This document shows positions 1-9,474 of a stretch of 64,000 nucleotides of DNA, piece by piece. Where the stretch lies: positions 61,589 to 125,588 of the forward strand of contig NZ_JXLB01000007.1 in assembly GCF_001886195.1 (NCBI RefSeq), read 5' to 3'. This DNA comes from Enterococcus ratti (GTDB lineage Bacteria > Bacillota > Bacilli > Lactobacillales > Enterococcaceae). Each line of letters starts with the position of its first letter. The stretch's first letter is position 1. Below the pieces are notes generated by a model that made no database searches, was not told the DNA's origin, and was given only the letters and a program-made list of their open reading frames with translations. A program made the translations under genes and the position numbers.

Positions 1-819
1 GTAGAAACTGTACGAAGAGGATTATTACGGTTAGTAATTGGAAAAAAAATCCAAAAAATCCAAGTTCGATGGCCTAAAATTATTGAACAGCCAGAAACAC
101 CTATTTTTGAAGCTTCCCTTATTGGTGAAGAAATTATTTCAATTAGTCGTAGAGGAAAATTTTTAATCTTTCACTTAAATCACTATGATTTAATCTCACA
201 TTTAAGAATGGAAGGAAAATATAAATTTGTTGAAAAAAATGCGTCAATTGATAAGCATACACACGTGATTTTTTTCTTTGAAGATGGCAGTCAGCTTCGG
301 TATCACGATGTCCGTAAATTTGGGCGAATGGTGTTGGTTGAAAAAGATACAAGTGCCTCTTATAAAGGAATTATGAAATTAGGACCGGAACCGGTGCCTG
401 ATCAATTCTTACTAGAGGCATTTATTTCAGGATTAAAAAAATCCCATAAAGCCATTAAAGTGTTATTATTAGAGCAAAAATTAGTGACGGGGTTAGGAAA
501 CATCTACGTAGATGAAGTATTATGGGAAGCAAAGATTCATCCGGAACAACCAGCAAATACGTTAAAGTTAAAAGAAGCAAAATGGTTAAGAAAATCGATT
601 ATTGATGTTCTTTCACGAGCTATTGAAGCAGGTGGAACGACTATCCGAAGTTATTTGAATGCGTTGGGAGAATCAGGAAATTTTCAAGTAGCTTTACATG
701 TGTATGGTCAAACAGGCAAACCGTGTGTGCGTTGCCATACACCTATTGTTAAAATAAAAGTTGCGCAAAGGGGGACCCACTATTGCCCAAACTGTCAAAG
801 ACTACGAATCGAAAAGTAG
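1..819 (+). CDS. mutM: Formamidopyrimidine-DNA glycosylase MutM (Fpg), 5' partial
   Basis: Base excision repair enzyme that removes oxidised purines such as 8-oxoguanine and cuts the abasic site. The reading frame is open from base 1. It begins at about residue 7 of the family, in the VETVRRGL stretch, so the catalytic N-terminal Pro-Glu lies outside the window. The C-terminal zinc finger is visible as two CxxC pairs (CVRC and CPNC) near residues 240-265. The next gene, coaE, overlaps the end, an order common in lactic acid bacteria. Identification is firm; only the start is missing. Confidence 0.96.
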   Translation, partial: VETVRRGLLRLVIGKKIQKIQVRWPKIIEQPETPIFEASLIGEEIISISRRGKFLIFHLNHYDLISHLRMEGKYKFVEKNASIDKHTHVIFFFEDGSQLRYHDVRKFGRMVLVEKDTSASYKGIMKLGPEPVPDQFLLEAFISGLKKSHKAIKVLLLEQKLVTGLGNIYVDEVLWEAKIHPEQPANTLKLKEAKWLRKSIIDVLSRAIEAGGTTIRSYLNALGESGNFQVALHVYGQTGKPCVRCHTPIVKIKVAQRGTHYCPNCQRLRIEK

Positions 820-1412
820 GCTATGTATTAGGATTGACTGGAGGAATTGCTACCGGAAAAAGTACAGCTGCTGCTGTTTTTCGAACGCATCACATTCCAG
901 TGATTGATGGAGATACGATCGCGCGAGAAGTCGTTGAACCAAATTCACAAGGCTTAACCGCTTTAGCTCAAACCTTTGGCGAAGGAATCCTGCATAAAAA
1001 TGGCACGCTTAATCGATCAGCACTTGCGAAAATAATCTTTTCTTCTTCTAAACAGCGAAAAAAACTGGATCAGCTTTTAGATCCGTTTATTCGTCAAGCC
1101 GTCAATAAACAAATTCAGCAAGCAGACGCTCCACTAATTGTTGTGGATTTACCTTTACTTTTTGAAAGACATTACGAAGAAGAAATGACTGCGGTGGCGG
1201 TTGTCTATATTCCAGAAATCACGCAGCTACAGCGTTTGATGAAGCGCAATCAATTATCCTTAGAAGAAGCAGAGAAAAGAATTCACAGTCAGCTTTCGAT
1301 TGAACGAAAAAAAGAACGGGCAGATTTCCTTTTTGATAATACTGGCAGTGTAGAAAATTTAACAACGCAAATTGAAAATTGGCTTAGTGACTTTAACAAT
1401 CGATTTCTTTGA
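783..1412 (+). CDS. coaE: Dephospho-CoA kinase
   Basis: Last step of coenzyme A synthesis: phosphorylates the ribose 3'-OH of dephospho-CoA with ATP. The P-loop GLTGGIATGKST is at about residues 17-28, followed by a DGD segment typical of the family. The start is a TTG at 783 behind an AAAGGGGG ribosome-binding site; it overlaps mutM by 37 bases. No ATG lies upstream of the P-loop in this frame, which supports the TTG. The length of 209 residues is normal. Translational coupling to mutM is likely. Confidence 0.94.
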   Translation: MPKLSKTTNRKVGYVLGLTGGIATGKSTAAAVFRTHHIPVIDGDTIAREVVEPNSQGLTALAQTFGEGILHKNGTLNRSALAKIIFSSSKQRKKLDQLLDPFIRQAVNKQIQQADAPLIVVDLPLLFERHYEEEMTAVAVVYIPEITQLQRLMKRNQLSLEEAEKRIHSQLSIERKKERADFLFDNTGSVENLTTQIENWLSDFNNRFL

Positions 1413-1464
1413 GTATAGTTGAGGACTTTGCTATGCTAAATATAAGGAAAAGAGGGGGATTGCT

Positions 1465-1797
1465 ATGGGGCATTTAAAAAATCAAAAAGATAAAGTAGTA
1501 GGCTCTGCAAAAGAAAAACTAGGGGAAATTTTAAATAAAGAAGAACTAGCAGAAGAAGGACGGGATCAATCCGCAGTCGCTAAGGAAAATGAAGAACGTC
1601 GTCAAACTAGAATAAAAGAATTGGATGATCAACAAGCAGAAAAAGAAGCCAGACGACAAGATTTGACAAAAGAACGAAAAAAGCAAAAGACTGCTCACAC
1701 AAAAGCACCGCTTCCTGAAGCAGATCACATTCCTAAACAGCAAAAAATTGATGAGCAGCGAATGAAGCATTACACAGGAATTGAAGAAAAAATTTGA
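1465..1797 (+). CDS. CsbD-like stress protein, 110 aa
   Basis: A very hydrophilic, Lys/Glu/Gln-rich protein. Its first 40 residues match the CsbD pattern (K-K-V-G-x-KEKLGE-x-x-x-KEELAEEG). CsbD-family proteins are general-stress proteins of unknown biochemical role. The rest is a charged segment likely to form a helix or coiled coil. A strong GAGGGGG ribosome-binding site precedes the ATG. A hairpin with a T-run follows, so the gene ends its own transcript. The family call is good; the function is unknown. Confidence 0.75.
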   Translation: MGHLKNQKDKVVGSAKEKLGEILNKEELAEEGRDQSAVAKENEERRQTRIKELDDQQAEKEARRQDLTKERKKQKTAHTKAPLPEADHIPKQQKIDEQRMKHYTGIEEKI

Positions 1798-1810
1798 TCG
1801 TCTTGATGGA

Positions 1811-1869
1811 AAAGAATCAAACGTAACGATTGTACTAACTGTTAAATCGTTGCTGTTTGGTTCTTTTTT
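1811..1869 (+). terminator. Rho-independent terminator after the CsbD-like gene
   Basis: Inverted repeat AAGAATCAAACGTAACGATT against AATCGTTGCTGTTTGGTTCTT with a few mismatches, followed by a run of T. Confidence 0.8.
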
Positions 1870-2181
1870 GTAGTGATTGCCATCTTTTATTTATATAGAC
1901 AACTTTTTAATTTTCCGTTGATTTCAGCAAAAAATTGATCTTCTACATGTGATTTTTATACAGGAGAGTCGCATGGAAGAAATGTTTCATGTTATAATAC
2001 AACTAGTTGCAAAATAAAGCGATTTTTTACAAAAAAAGCAACTGAGAATAAAAAGAATTGTTTTTTGCATAATTATTAATATATACAGATTATTAACTAA
2101 ATATGAACGGCTAGCTCCTATATTTAAGCCATGATACATAAATAGTTAATTGATAAACCCACGATATGAAGAGGTGAAAAA
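1870..2181. other. Intergenic region before nrdR
   Basis: No coding potential seen. It holds the putative nrdR promoter near 1990-1998 and an AT-rich stretch. No NrdR-box-like pair was identified with confidence. Confidence 0.6.
1990..1998 (+). promoter_or_regulatory. Extended -10 promoter, probably for nrdR-dnaB-dnaI
   Basis: TG-T-TATAAT is an extended -10 element with no good -35. It lies 184 bases before nrdR. The same TGnTATAAT form recurs at other promoters in this window. Confidence 0.5.
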
Positions 2182-2655
2182 ATGAGATGTCCTAGATGTC
2201 AACACAATAATTCCCGTGTGATCGATAGCCGTCAAGCCGATGATGGACGTGCGATCCGCAGACGAAGAGAATGTGAAAACTGTTCTTTTCGTTTTACAAC
2301 CTTTGAAAGAATTGAAGCAGCCCCTTTATTAGTAATCAAAAAAAATGGTGAACGAGAAGAATTTAACCGCGACAAAATTTTAAGAGGGTTGATTCGCTCG
2401 GCAGAAAAAAGACCTGTGGCTATGGAACAAATGGAACAAATTGTGAACCATGTAGAAAACCGAGTGAGAAGCCTTGGTGAAAATGAGGTATCCACGATCT
2501 TAATTGGGGAATATGTCATGGAAGATTTAGTGGATCTTGACGAGATCGCCTATATTCGTTTTGCTAGCGTGTATCGACAATTTAAAGATATGTCGGTTTT
2601 CTTAAAAGAACTACAAGATATTGTTGAGAAGGCAAAAGAAAATAAGAAAGAATAA
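2182..2655 (+). CDS. nrdR: Transcriptional repressor NrdR
   Basis: Represses ribonucleotide reductase operons in response to nucleotide pools. The N-terminal zinc ribbon has Cys3, Cys6, Cys31 and Cys34. The central part is an ATP-cone domain (residues about 49-139, including [11 protein letters not shown]). The length of 157 residues is typical. It sits directly upstream of dnaB and dnaI, the usual Firmicutes order, linking dNTP supply to replication initiation. The start ATG has a GAGGTG ribosome-binding site. Confidence 0.97.
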   Translation: MRCPRCQHNNSRVIDSRQADDGRAIRRRRECENCSFRFTTFERIEAAPLLVIKKNGEREEFNRDKILRGLIRSAEKRPVAMEQMEQIVNHVENRVRSLGENEVSTILIGEYVMEDLVDLDEIAYIRFASVYRQFKDMSVFLKELQDIVEKAKENKKE

Positions 2656-2688
2656 ATCAGAACCAACAAGTAAAGGAGGCCAATTTCC

Positions 2689-4071
2689 TTGGACAGTGCA
2701 TGGAAAGAGCTTCAACCTAAAAATATATACCAAGGAAGAAAAAGCTATCCTCTTAAAGAAGAAGGAAAATCATCATTGCTGTATCTTTATCAACCATTAA
2801 TCGGTGGTGAAGCTTTGAGTTTGTATTTTACACTTTTATCAGAAATTTCTTTAGAAAGTGGAGAAGGACCTGAAGGACTACACGCAGATCTTTTAAGTAG
2901 CTTGAATTGCGGACTACCGAAATTTTATGAAGTACGTAAAAAATTAGAGGGAATCGGACTTTTAGAGGTTTTCTTCAAAGAAGATCCTAGTTTAGGTTCT
3001 TGCTTTATTTATGAGTTATTAGAACCGCTGGACCCCTTTGCATTTTTTAAAGACAATGTGCTTTCTTTTTTATTATTAGAAAAAACTGGTCAAAGACGGT
3101 TCGATCAATTAATTCAACTATTTAAGCCAAAACGTTTTTTAACGAACGATTATCAAAAAGTAACAAAAAAATTTTTAGAGGTGTATCGTTTTAGTGAAGA
3201 AACGTATGCTGCAAATCAAAACAAAATTGAAAAAGTTCAACAGTCGTTTGCGGTTTCACCACCATCATCCTTATTAAAGAAAGAAGGACCATCATCCTTT
3301 GACTGGTCATTTTTAACAGACTGGCTTACAAGAAAACATATTTCCTCTCTTAGCCTTGCTTTGAAGGAACAAGTGATGATGTATCATCTTCTTTACGGAT
3401 TTGACGAGCTAACGCTAGGAGAATGGATCGTTCAGGCGTATGATTTTACTTTGCAAGAAGTGTCGTTGAAAGAATTGCAACGCTTGGTATTAGCGAATCA
3501 GCAGTATCAAAAAAATACGGTCGTTGAAAAAGAATCTGCTCTTTCTAGAAATAAAAATAAAGCGGAAAAAACGGTAACGACTCTTACAAGTGCCGCCTTG
3601 CAATTGGTTACAGAGGTAAAAAGTATCCCACCTATGAAATACTTAAAAGCGCTAAAACAAGAAAAAGGCGGCTATATTTCTAAACAAGAAACTTGGCTGT
3701 TACAAGACTTGGTCGCCCAATCTGGACTTTCTAGCAGTGTGGTCAATGTTTTAATCAATTATGTTCTTGTGATTAAAGGACGTTCAAGTTTAACTGCAAG
3801 TTATGTCAATACGATTGCCAATGAATGGGCTCAAAAAAAAATAGCGACACCAGAAGAAGCGGTCGAACATATACGAAAGATCAGTAAAGCAGCTCAAACG
3901 ACTAAAAAATCACAACCATCCTATTCACCAAATCAACGAAAGGTTCGTCGTGAAAAATTGCCTGACTGGGTTAACCAGCCAAAAGAAGCGAAAAAAATCA
4001 GTAGTGAGAAAAAAGCGGAAATTGAGCGCCGATTCAAAGAATATTTTGCGAAAAAGGAGGGGGATAAGTAG
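2689..4071 (+). CDS. dnaB: Replication initiation and membrane attachment protein DnaB
   Basis: Firmicutes helicase-loading protein, not the E. coli DnaB helicase. It acts with DnaD and DnaI at oriC and in replication restart. The TTG start at 2689 is chosen because AAAGGAGG sits 9 bases before it. The 460 residues match the family, with a C-terminal DnaD/DnaB-like region and a basic tail ending in KEGDK. Its stop overlaps the GTG of dnaI by one base, so the two are translationally coupled. Confidence 0.94.
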   Translation: MDSAWKELQPKNIYQGRKSYPLKEEGKSSLLYLYQPLIGGEALSLYFTLLSEISLESGEGPEGLHADLLSSLNCGLPKFYEVRKKLEGIGLLEVFFKEDPSLGSCFIYELLEPLDPFAFFKDNVLSFLLLEKTGQRRFDQLIQLFKPKRFLTNDYQKVTKKFLEVYRFSEETYAANQNKIEKVQQSFAVSPPSSLLKKEGPSSFDWSFLTDWLTRKHISSLSLALKEQVMMYHLLYGFDELTLGEWIVQAYDFTLQEVSLKELQRLVLANQQYQKNTVVEKESALSRNKNKAEKTVTTLTSAALQLVTEVKSIPPMKYLKALKQEKGGYISKQETWLLQDLVAQSGLSSSVVNVLINYVLVIKGRSSLTASYVNTIANEWAQKKIATPEEAVEHIRKISKAAQTTKKSQPSYSPNQRKVRREKLPDWVNQPKEAKKISSEKKAEIERRFKEYFAKKEGDK

Positions 4072-4997
4072 TGGAAGATGTAGGTAAAGAATTAAAAAAA
4101 ATCATTAGTAGACGAAATTACCAGCAAAAATTTGCAGAAATGATCGAAGACGTCTTAAATGATTCGGACGTCCAAAAATTTTTGGATGGTCATAAAGCAG
4201 AATTAACTCAAGCTGATATCGAAAAAAGTTATGCAAAATTATATGAATTTGTCCAAGAAAAACGGAAATATCAACAAAATGATCCAACGATGATTGCCCC
4301 CGGTTATGAACCTAAGTTGACTTTGAATTTTCATTATGTGGATGTAACGTACGTGCCGACTGAAGCTTTATTAGCGAAAAAAAGGCAAGAAGAAATCAGA
4401 AATCGAATGAAATCAGTTGACATGCCAAAAGATATCCAAGATGCTTCATTTAAAAACTTTGAACGAACGGATGGTCGAAATACTGCGAGTTTTGAAGCGC
4501 TAAATTTTGTTGAGCAATATAGTGCTGATCCAAAAGCGTACCACAAAGGACTTTATTTAGTGGGCAGCTTTGGTGTAGGTAAAACGTATCTTTTAGGAGC
4601 AACAGCAAGAGAATTAGCAGAAAAAGGATTTACTACGACCTTGGTTCACTTTCCAACTTTTGCAGTGGAAATGAAACAAGCGATTGGTAAGGATCAAGTA
4701 GCAGAAAAATTAGATGCGGTTAAACGTGCGCCTGTTTTGATGATGGATGACATTGGTGCAGACGCTATGAGTAGCTGGATCAGAGATGAAGTGTTTGGTG
4801 TCATCTTGCAGTACCGAATGCAAGAGCAGTTGCCGACATTTTTCTCCTCAAATTTTACGATGGAAGAGTTAGAGCAGCATTTATCTGTCACTCAACGGGG
4901 GGATGAAGAACCATTAAAAGCAAAAAGGATTATGGAAAGAATCCGCTATTTGACAAAAGAAATGGAAATGACTGGTCGCAATCGAAGAAATGGTTAG
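4071..4997 (+). CDS. dnaI: Primosomal protein DnaI, helicase loader
   Basis: AAA+ ATPase that loads the replicative helicase. Residues 1-110 are the N-terminal DnaI domain that contacts the helicase. The Walker A motif GSFGVGKT is near residue 165, and the Walker B motif LMMDDIGAD is near residue 225. The GTG start overlaps the dnaB stop, with AAGGAGGGGG just upstream. The length of 308 residues is normal. Confidence 0.97.
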   Translation: MEDVGKELKKIISRRNYQQKFAEMIEDVLNDSDVQKFLDGHKAELTQADIEKSYAKLYEFVQEKRKYQQNDPTMIAPGYEPKLTLNFHYVDVTYVPTEALLAKKRQEEIRNRMKSVDMPKDIQDASFKNFERTDGRNTASFEALNFVEQYSADPKAYHKGLYLVGSFGVGKTYLLGATARELAEKGFTTTLVHFPTFAVEMKQAIGKDQVAEKLDAVKRAPVLMMDDIGADAMSSWIRDEVFGVILQYRMQEQLPTFFSSNFTMEELEQHLSVTQRGDEEPLKAKRIMERIRYLTKEMEMTGRNRRNG

Positions 4998-5250
4998 TGA
5001 AGCGTCCGTTTATCTTTAAGAAAATTTGGTAGAAGATACCCAGTGCGATAGGAAGGAAAAAGAAGGGTCAATTAGATACTAGCATGTTTCTTTAGGATGA
5101 TGACTGCCTTAGAAGATTGTTGTCACAAATTTAGAATACTTAATTTTAATGAGTCGTTTGATTGAAACAGGTAAGATGGTTAGCAATTAGAACATAGGCG
5201 TTATACTCAGGTGAACGAGTAGCAGAAAAAAGTAGTTGGGGGATAGATGA

Positions 5251-5685
5251 ATGAACGTAATTTTTTCTTGTTTGATTATGACGGGTGTGCTTTTTTCATT
5301 GACGGGTTGTGGCAGTAAAGACGAAAGTCTTGAGTCGATTGATTCAATTAGTGCGGAGATAACCAAAAAAACAAGTAATTCTTCAACAGAAGAACAAAGT
5401 GTTTTTAAAGGTTGTATTGAAAGTATCGCCGAAACGACTGACACGACACTTCAAGTTAAAGTAGTTGATATAAAAGAAATCAGAGATCCGGAAAATATTG
5501 GTACCTCTTTTGCTAGTGATGGGGTGATATTAAATGTTTCGGTCGACCAATTAGATGGAGGAAAAGAAGCGTATTATAAAGGGGAAACTATTAAATTTGT
5601 CTTAGCAGGAAATGGAATGATGACTGCGTCTATTCCACCTCAGATTCCCGGAAACTCGATTATTAAAGTTGTCGTTGTTAAATAA
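5251..5685 (+). CDS. Putative lipoprotein, 144 aa
   Basis: It has a short signal peptide ending in a lipobox (LTGC at residues 17-20), so it is probably lipid-anchored outside the membrane. After a Ser/Thr-rich linker there is a compact domain of about 90 residues with alternating beta-strand pattern (VFKGCIESIAE...IKVVVVK), which may be a small OB- or Ig-like fold. It lies alone between dnaI and trmK, where thrS or other core genes often sit. The ATG at 5251 follows TTGGGGGAT. I do not recognise a named family. Confidence 0.7.
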   Translation: MNVIFSCLIMTGVLFSLTGCGSKDESLESIDSISAEITKKTSNSSTEEQSVFKGCIESIAETTDTTLQVKVVDIKEIRDPENIGTSFASDGVILNVSVDQLDGGKEAYYKGETIKFVLAGNGMMTASIPPQIPGNSIIKVVVVK

Positions 5686-5693
5686 TATAGAAG

Positions 5694-5732
5694 CAAGGAG
5701 ATTTGAAGTTTTTTTCTTTTCAAGTCTCCTTC
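5694..5732 (+). terminator. Inverted repeat after the lipoprotein gene
   Basis: AAGGAGATTTGAA pairs with TTCAAGTCTCCTT around a T-rich loop. There is no clear T-run after it, so it may be a terminator or only a structured end. Confidence 0.4.
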
Positions 5733-5746
5733 ATTTATCAGAAAAA

Positions 5747-5755
5747 TGTTATAAT
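5747..5755 (+). promoter_or_regulatory. Extended -10 promoter for trmK
   Basis: TG-T-TATAAT lies 20 bases before the trmK start codon, which implies a very short leader. Confidence 0.5.
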
Positions 5756-5774
5756 ACGTGGAAGGAGTGAAGGT

Positions 5775-6473
5775 ATGAACCACTTAGATTTATCGAAGCG
5801 TCTAGCGACGGTGGGAAAATTTGTTCCACCCGGTGCGTTTTTAGCAGATATTGGCTCTGATCATGCTTACTTGCCTGTTTCGTTAATGCTCAACGGGAAA
5901 ATCGAATTTGCAGTGGCTGGTGAAGTTGTGAGAGGACCTTATGAATCGGCAAAAAAACAAGTGCAAAAAAATGGTCTAGACAAACGGATCATTGTGCGAC
6001 TTGCAAATGGCTTAGAGGCAATAAAAACTACAGATCAAATCAATGCTATTACAATAGCAGGTATGGGCGGCTCACTGATTTGCGATATTTTGGAAGCTGG
6101 AAAACAAAAGAAGCATTTAATAGGGAGTGAACGTTTGATTCTCCAACCCAATATTGGTGAACAAACTTTAAGAAAATGGTTGCAAGACAATGAATATCAG
6201 ATTGTTGCGGAGAATATTTTAGAAGAAAAGAAAAAAATTTATGAAGTGATTGTGGCAGAAAAGACTAAAAAAATTCCTATGTATGATGAAAAAGAAAGAA
6301 TGTTTGGTCCTATTTTATTAAAGGAAAAATCAGAAATTTTTAAAAGAAAATGGCAAAGAGAAAAAAAACAGCGACAAGTTATTTTAAATCAATTAACCAA
6401 AGCGGTTAACCAGCAAAAGCGAATCGAAGCAATCAAAAAAGAGCTTCAATTAATTAAGGAGGTATTAGGCTAG
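5775..6473 (+). CDS. trmK: tRNA (adenine(22)-N1)-methyltransferase TrmK
   Basis: SAM-dependent enzyme that methylates A22 of tRNA. The Rossmann SAM-binding motif is ADIGSDHAYLP near residues 25-35, and IAGMGGSLI near 80-90 is the family's second signature. A coiled, Lys/Gln-rich tail follows, as in YqfN proteins. The ATG at 5775 is preferred over upstream starts because GGAAGGAG precedes it and homology begins here. It overlaps the next gene by one base, the conserved trmK-yqfO pair. Confidence 0.93.
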   Translation: MNHLDLSKRLATVGKFVPPGAFLADIGSDHAYLPVSLMLNGKIEFAVAGEVVRGPYESAKKQVQKNGLDKRIIVRLANGLEAIKTTDQINAITIAGMGGSLICDILEAGKQKKHLIGSERLILQPNIGEQTLRKWLQDNEYQIVAENILEEKKKIYEVIVAEKTKKIPMYDEKERMFGPILLKEKSEIFKRKWQREKKQRQVILNQLTKAVNQQKRIEAIKKELQLIKEVLG

Positions 6474-7594
6474 TGGCAGTAAACGGCAAAGTATTTATTC
6501 GTAAATTTGAAGAATATTGTCCGCAATGGCTTGCCGAAAAAGGAGATCCAGTCGGATTACACGTTGGTACCTTGAATAAACCTATTCAACGAGTGATGAT
6601 GACTTTGGATGTTCGACCAGAAGTTGTTCAAGAAGCCATTGAAAAAAAAATTGACTTACTGATTGCAAAACATCCCCCTATCTTTCATCCGGTTAAACGA
6701 TTGACAACGGATACTCCGCAAGAAAAAATGTATACAGAGCTATTAAAACATGAGATTGCAGTATATGCAGCGCATACTAACATGGATATTGTTGAAGATG
6801 GATTAAATGATTGGTTCTGCGAAAAATTAGCGATTAAAGTTGAAAATTATTTGTTAAAAACACACGAACATTATTATAAAAAATTGGCAGTATACGTACC
6901 GACTCAAGCTGCTGAAACATTACGAACGGCATTAGCAGAAGCTGGTGCAGGAATTCAAGGAAATTATGATTGCACAAGCTTTACCAGTATGGGAGAAGGG
7001 CGCTTTCGTCCCATTAAACAGGCAGAACCTGCTATTGGTAAAAAAGGACAATTGACGCAAGTTGAAGAAGCAAAAGTAGAAGTGATTTTTCCTGAAAAAC
7101 TTGAAAAACAAGTACTTGAAGCGATGGATCGTGTGCATCCTTATGAAGAAGTTGCTTTTGATTTGTTTTCTCTTAATCAACCAGTTCAAACGTGGGGAAT
7201 CGGTAGAATTGGAGAACTCTCAGAAGCAATGCCGTTAGAAATATTTTTGAAAATTGTAAAAGAAGCATTTCAGTTAGATGGACTTCGTGTTGTTTGTCCT
7301 GATTCTGACAATCTCGTGGTTAAAAGAGTAGCGATATGCGGTGGTAGTGGTGAAAAATTTTATCCTTACGCTTTGGCACAAAAAGCCGATGTCTACATTA
7401 CTGGAGATATTGATTATCATACCGCACAAGATATGCAAAGTGCAGGATTGATTGCTATTGATCCGGGACATTACATTGAATCATTGTGTAAAGAAAAATT
7501 TGTTGAAAAATTTGAAACATGGAAACAAGAAGAAGGTTGGTCGCTTGATTTCTTTGTGTCTGAAACGAATACCAATCCTTTTCAATTTCAATGA
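6473..7594 (+). CDS. Nif3-like dinuclear metal center protein (YqfO type)
   Basis: NIF3/DUF34 family with an inserted PII-like domain between two metal-binding halves. The metal-site motifs AKHPPIFHP (near residue 62) and YAAHTNMD (near 98) are present, as is a C-terminal PGHYIES. The 373-residue length fits the three-part form. Its biochemical role is unresolved; GTP cyclohydrolase-related and regulatory roles have been proposed. The GTG start overlaps the trmK stop and follows AAGGAGG. An IS remnant begins directly after its stop codon. Confidence 0.92.
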   Translation: MAVNGKVFIRKFEEYCPQWLAEKGDPVGLHVGTLNKPIQRVMMTLDVRPEVVQEAIEKKIDLLIAKHPPIFHPVKRLTTDTPQEKMYTELLKHEIAVYAAHTNMDIVEDGLNDWFCEKLAIKVENYLLKTHEHYYKKLAVYVPTQAAETLRTALAEAGAGIQGNYDCTSFTSMGEGRFRPIKQAEPAIGKKGQLTQVEEAKVEVIFPEKLEKQVLEAMDRVHPYEEVAFDLFSLNQPVQTWGIGRIGELSEAMPLEIFLKIVKEAFQLDGLRVVCPDSDNLVVKRVAICGGSGEKFYPYALAQKADVYITGDIDYHTAQDMQSAGLIAIDPGHYIESLCKEKFVEKFETWKQEEGWSLDFFVSETNTNPFQFQ

Positions 7595-7598
7595 ATTA

Positions 7599-7786
7599 GA
7601 TACTAATAATCATTCAGTGTTTCTACTTATTATCATCAATTACTGGTAACTAAATATCGTAGACAAGTAATGGGTGATGAAATATCTGAATTTGCTAAAG
7701 CTACTTTTGAAAGAATTTCAGAATCATATCCTATTACTTTAGTTGAGTGAAATCATGATAAAGATCATGTTCATATTTTGGTCTAA
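7599..7786 (+). pseudogene. TnpA (IS200/IS605 Y1 transposase) fragment
   Basis: The translation reads DTNNHSVFLL, then a one-base frameshift, then LLVTKYRRQV and, after an in-frame TGA, NHDKDHVHILV. The HVH is the HUH metal-binding motif. The catalytic C-terminal Tyr region is absent, so the transposase is dead. Confidence 0.85.
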
Positions 7787-7814
7787 AAATTTTTGTCTTT
7801 TGACAACTAAAAAA

Positions 7815-8175
7815 TGAGGTTCCCAACGCTTGCAAAATGCAGGCAAGATTTTCCATTTTTGAAAGAAGTGGATTGTCTTGCCTTGGTGAATGCACAACTC
7901 AATCTAGAGAAGTCGTGTGTTGTTAGCTAAAAAGAAAGGCATAGATCTTTTTGAAACGAAGAATTACCAAAAGCAAAAACGAAAAATATTACGTTTGCAT
8001 GAAAAAGTAATGAACCAACGTACTGATTTCCTGAATAAGTTGAGTATAGAAATTATCAAAAACCACGATATTATTTGTATTGAAGACTTAAATACAAAAG
8101 TATGTTGCGTCATCATAAACTAGCGAAAAGTATTTCGACTGTTTCTTGGTCTAGTTTTGTGACTAAATTACAATA
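7815..8175 (+). pseudogene. TnpB (OrfB_IS605) fragments
   Basis: FPWLKE-like N-terminal text (FPFLKEVDCLALVNAQLNLE) is followed, after a stop and a deletion, by the central TnpB region (KNYQKQKRK, LHEKVMNQRTDFLNKLS, IICIEDLNTK). A further frameshift gives LAKSISTVSWSSFVTKLQYK. The RuvC catalytic parts are incomplete, so the protein is not functional. Confidence 0.85.
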
Positions 8176-8190
8176 CAAGGAGAGTTATAA

Positions 8191-9423
8191 ATGTACGAAA
8201 ATCTTTTACCGCGTTTTTTACGCTATGTTAAAACAGAAACACGTTCTGATGAGACGAGCCAAACCACCCCGTCTACTCAAACACAGGTAGATTTTGCGCA
8301 CGTATTGAAAAAAGAATTAGAAGAATTAGGCTTATCTGATGTTTTTTATAATGAAAAAAATGGATTTGTAATTGGAACGTTACCAAGTAATACTGAAAAG
8401 AAGGTTCGTTCGATCGGTTTTATTGCGCATATGGATACTGCTGATTTTAATGCGGTTGGTGTTAATCCTCAGATAATCGAAAATTATGATGGCGAATCGA
8501 CTATTATTTTGGATAGTAATGAACAGTATACATTAAACATCAAGGATTTTCCTAATCTAAAAAATTACAAGGACCATACGCTGATTACAACGGATGGAAG
8601 TACTTTGTTAGGCGCAGATGATAAAGCTGGAATTGCTGAAATTATGACGGCTATGGAAATTTTGATAAAAAATCCAATGATTCCTCATGGTGAAATTAAG
8701 GTAGCGTTTGGTCCGGATGAGGAAATCGGTGTCGGTGCGGATAAATTTGATGTGGAGCAATTTAATGTCGACTTTGCTTATACCGTGGATGGCGGTCCTT
8801 TAGGAGAATTACAATATGAAACCTTTAGTGCTGCACAAGCAACGATTTCAATTCAAGGAAAAAACGTGCATCCCGGTACGGCTAAAGATACGATGATTAA
8901 TGCGCTACAATTGGCAATTGATTTTCACAACCAATTACCAGCGGATGAAGTACCAGAAAAAACAGAAGGGTATGAAGGATTCTTCCATTTACTGGTTTTA
9001 AACGGCAACCCAGAAGAAGCAACAATGAGTTATATTATTCGCGATCATGACCGTGAAAAATTTGCGGCACGAAAAGCAAAGATTATGGAGATTCAAGAAA
9101 ATTTGAATCGCCGTTTCGATCACCCTCGTGTAAAAGTTACTATGTATGATCAGTACTACAATATGCGTGAAGTGATTGAAAAAGATATGAGTATTGTCGA
9201 ACTAGCAAAACAAGCAATGATGGAGTTAGCAATTGAGCCAGTTATTGAACCTGTTCGCGGCGGAACGGATGGCTCAAAAATCTCTTATTTAGGTATTCCT
9301 ACACCTAATTTGTTTGCTGGCGGAGAAAACATGCACGGAAGATTTGAGTTTGTTTCTCTTCAAGTGATGGAAAAAGCAGTGGACGTCATCGTAAAAATTG
9401 CAGAATTAAATACAAACAGTTAA
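8191..9423 (+). CDS. pepT: Tripeptidase T (peptidase T)
   Basis: Cytoplasmic M20-family zinc aminopeptidase that releases N-terminal residues from tripeptides. Metal-site motifs are visible: AHMDTAD near residue 80, GADDKAG near 142, [10 protein letters not shown] near 176, and the C-terminal [11 protein letters not shown]. The length of 410 residues is typical. AAGGAGAG precedes the ATG. The IS relic lies immediately upstream, so the original promoter may have been lost or replaced. Confidence 0.97.
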   Translation: MYENLLPRFLRYVKTETRSDETSQTTPSTQTQVDFAHVLKKELEELGLSDVFYNEKNGFVIGTLPSNTEKKVRSIGFIAHMDTADFNAVGVNPQIIENYDGESTIILDSNEQYTLNIKDFPNLKNYKDHTLITTDGSTLLGADDKAGIAEIMTAMEILIKNPMIPHGEIKVAFGPDEEIGVGADKFDVEQFNVDFAYTVDGGPLGELQYETFSAAQATISIQGKNVHPGTAKDTMINALQLAIDFHNQLPADEVPEKTEGYEGFFHLLVLNGNPEEATMSYIIRDHDREKFAARKAKIMEIQENLNRRFDHPRVKVTMYDQYYNMREVIEKDMSIVELAKQAMMELAIEPVIEPVRGGTDGSKISYLGIPTPNLFAGGENMHGRFEFVSLQVMEKAVDVIVKIAELNTNS

Positions 9424-9474
9424 AATTATTAGGTGGGATAGATTCGTTTATTGTATGTTTCTGTCTTTTACATT

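Larger units (their letters stand above)
7596..8175 (+). mobile_element. Decayed IS200/IS605-family element
   Basis: Remnant carrying both a Y1 (HUH) transposase fragment and pieces of an OrfB/TnpB accessory gene in the normal order. Both are interrupted by stops, frameshifts and deletions. It fills the gap between the Nif3 gene and pepT, and its TnpB reading runs to within a few bases of the pepT ribosome-binding site. Confidence 0.85.
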
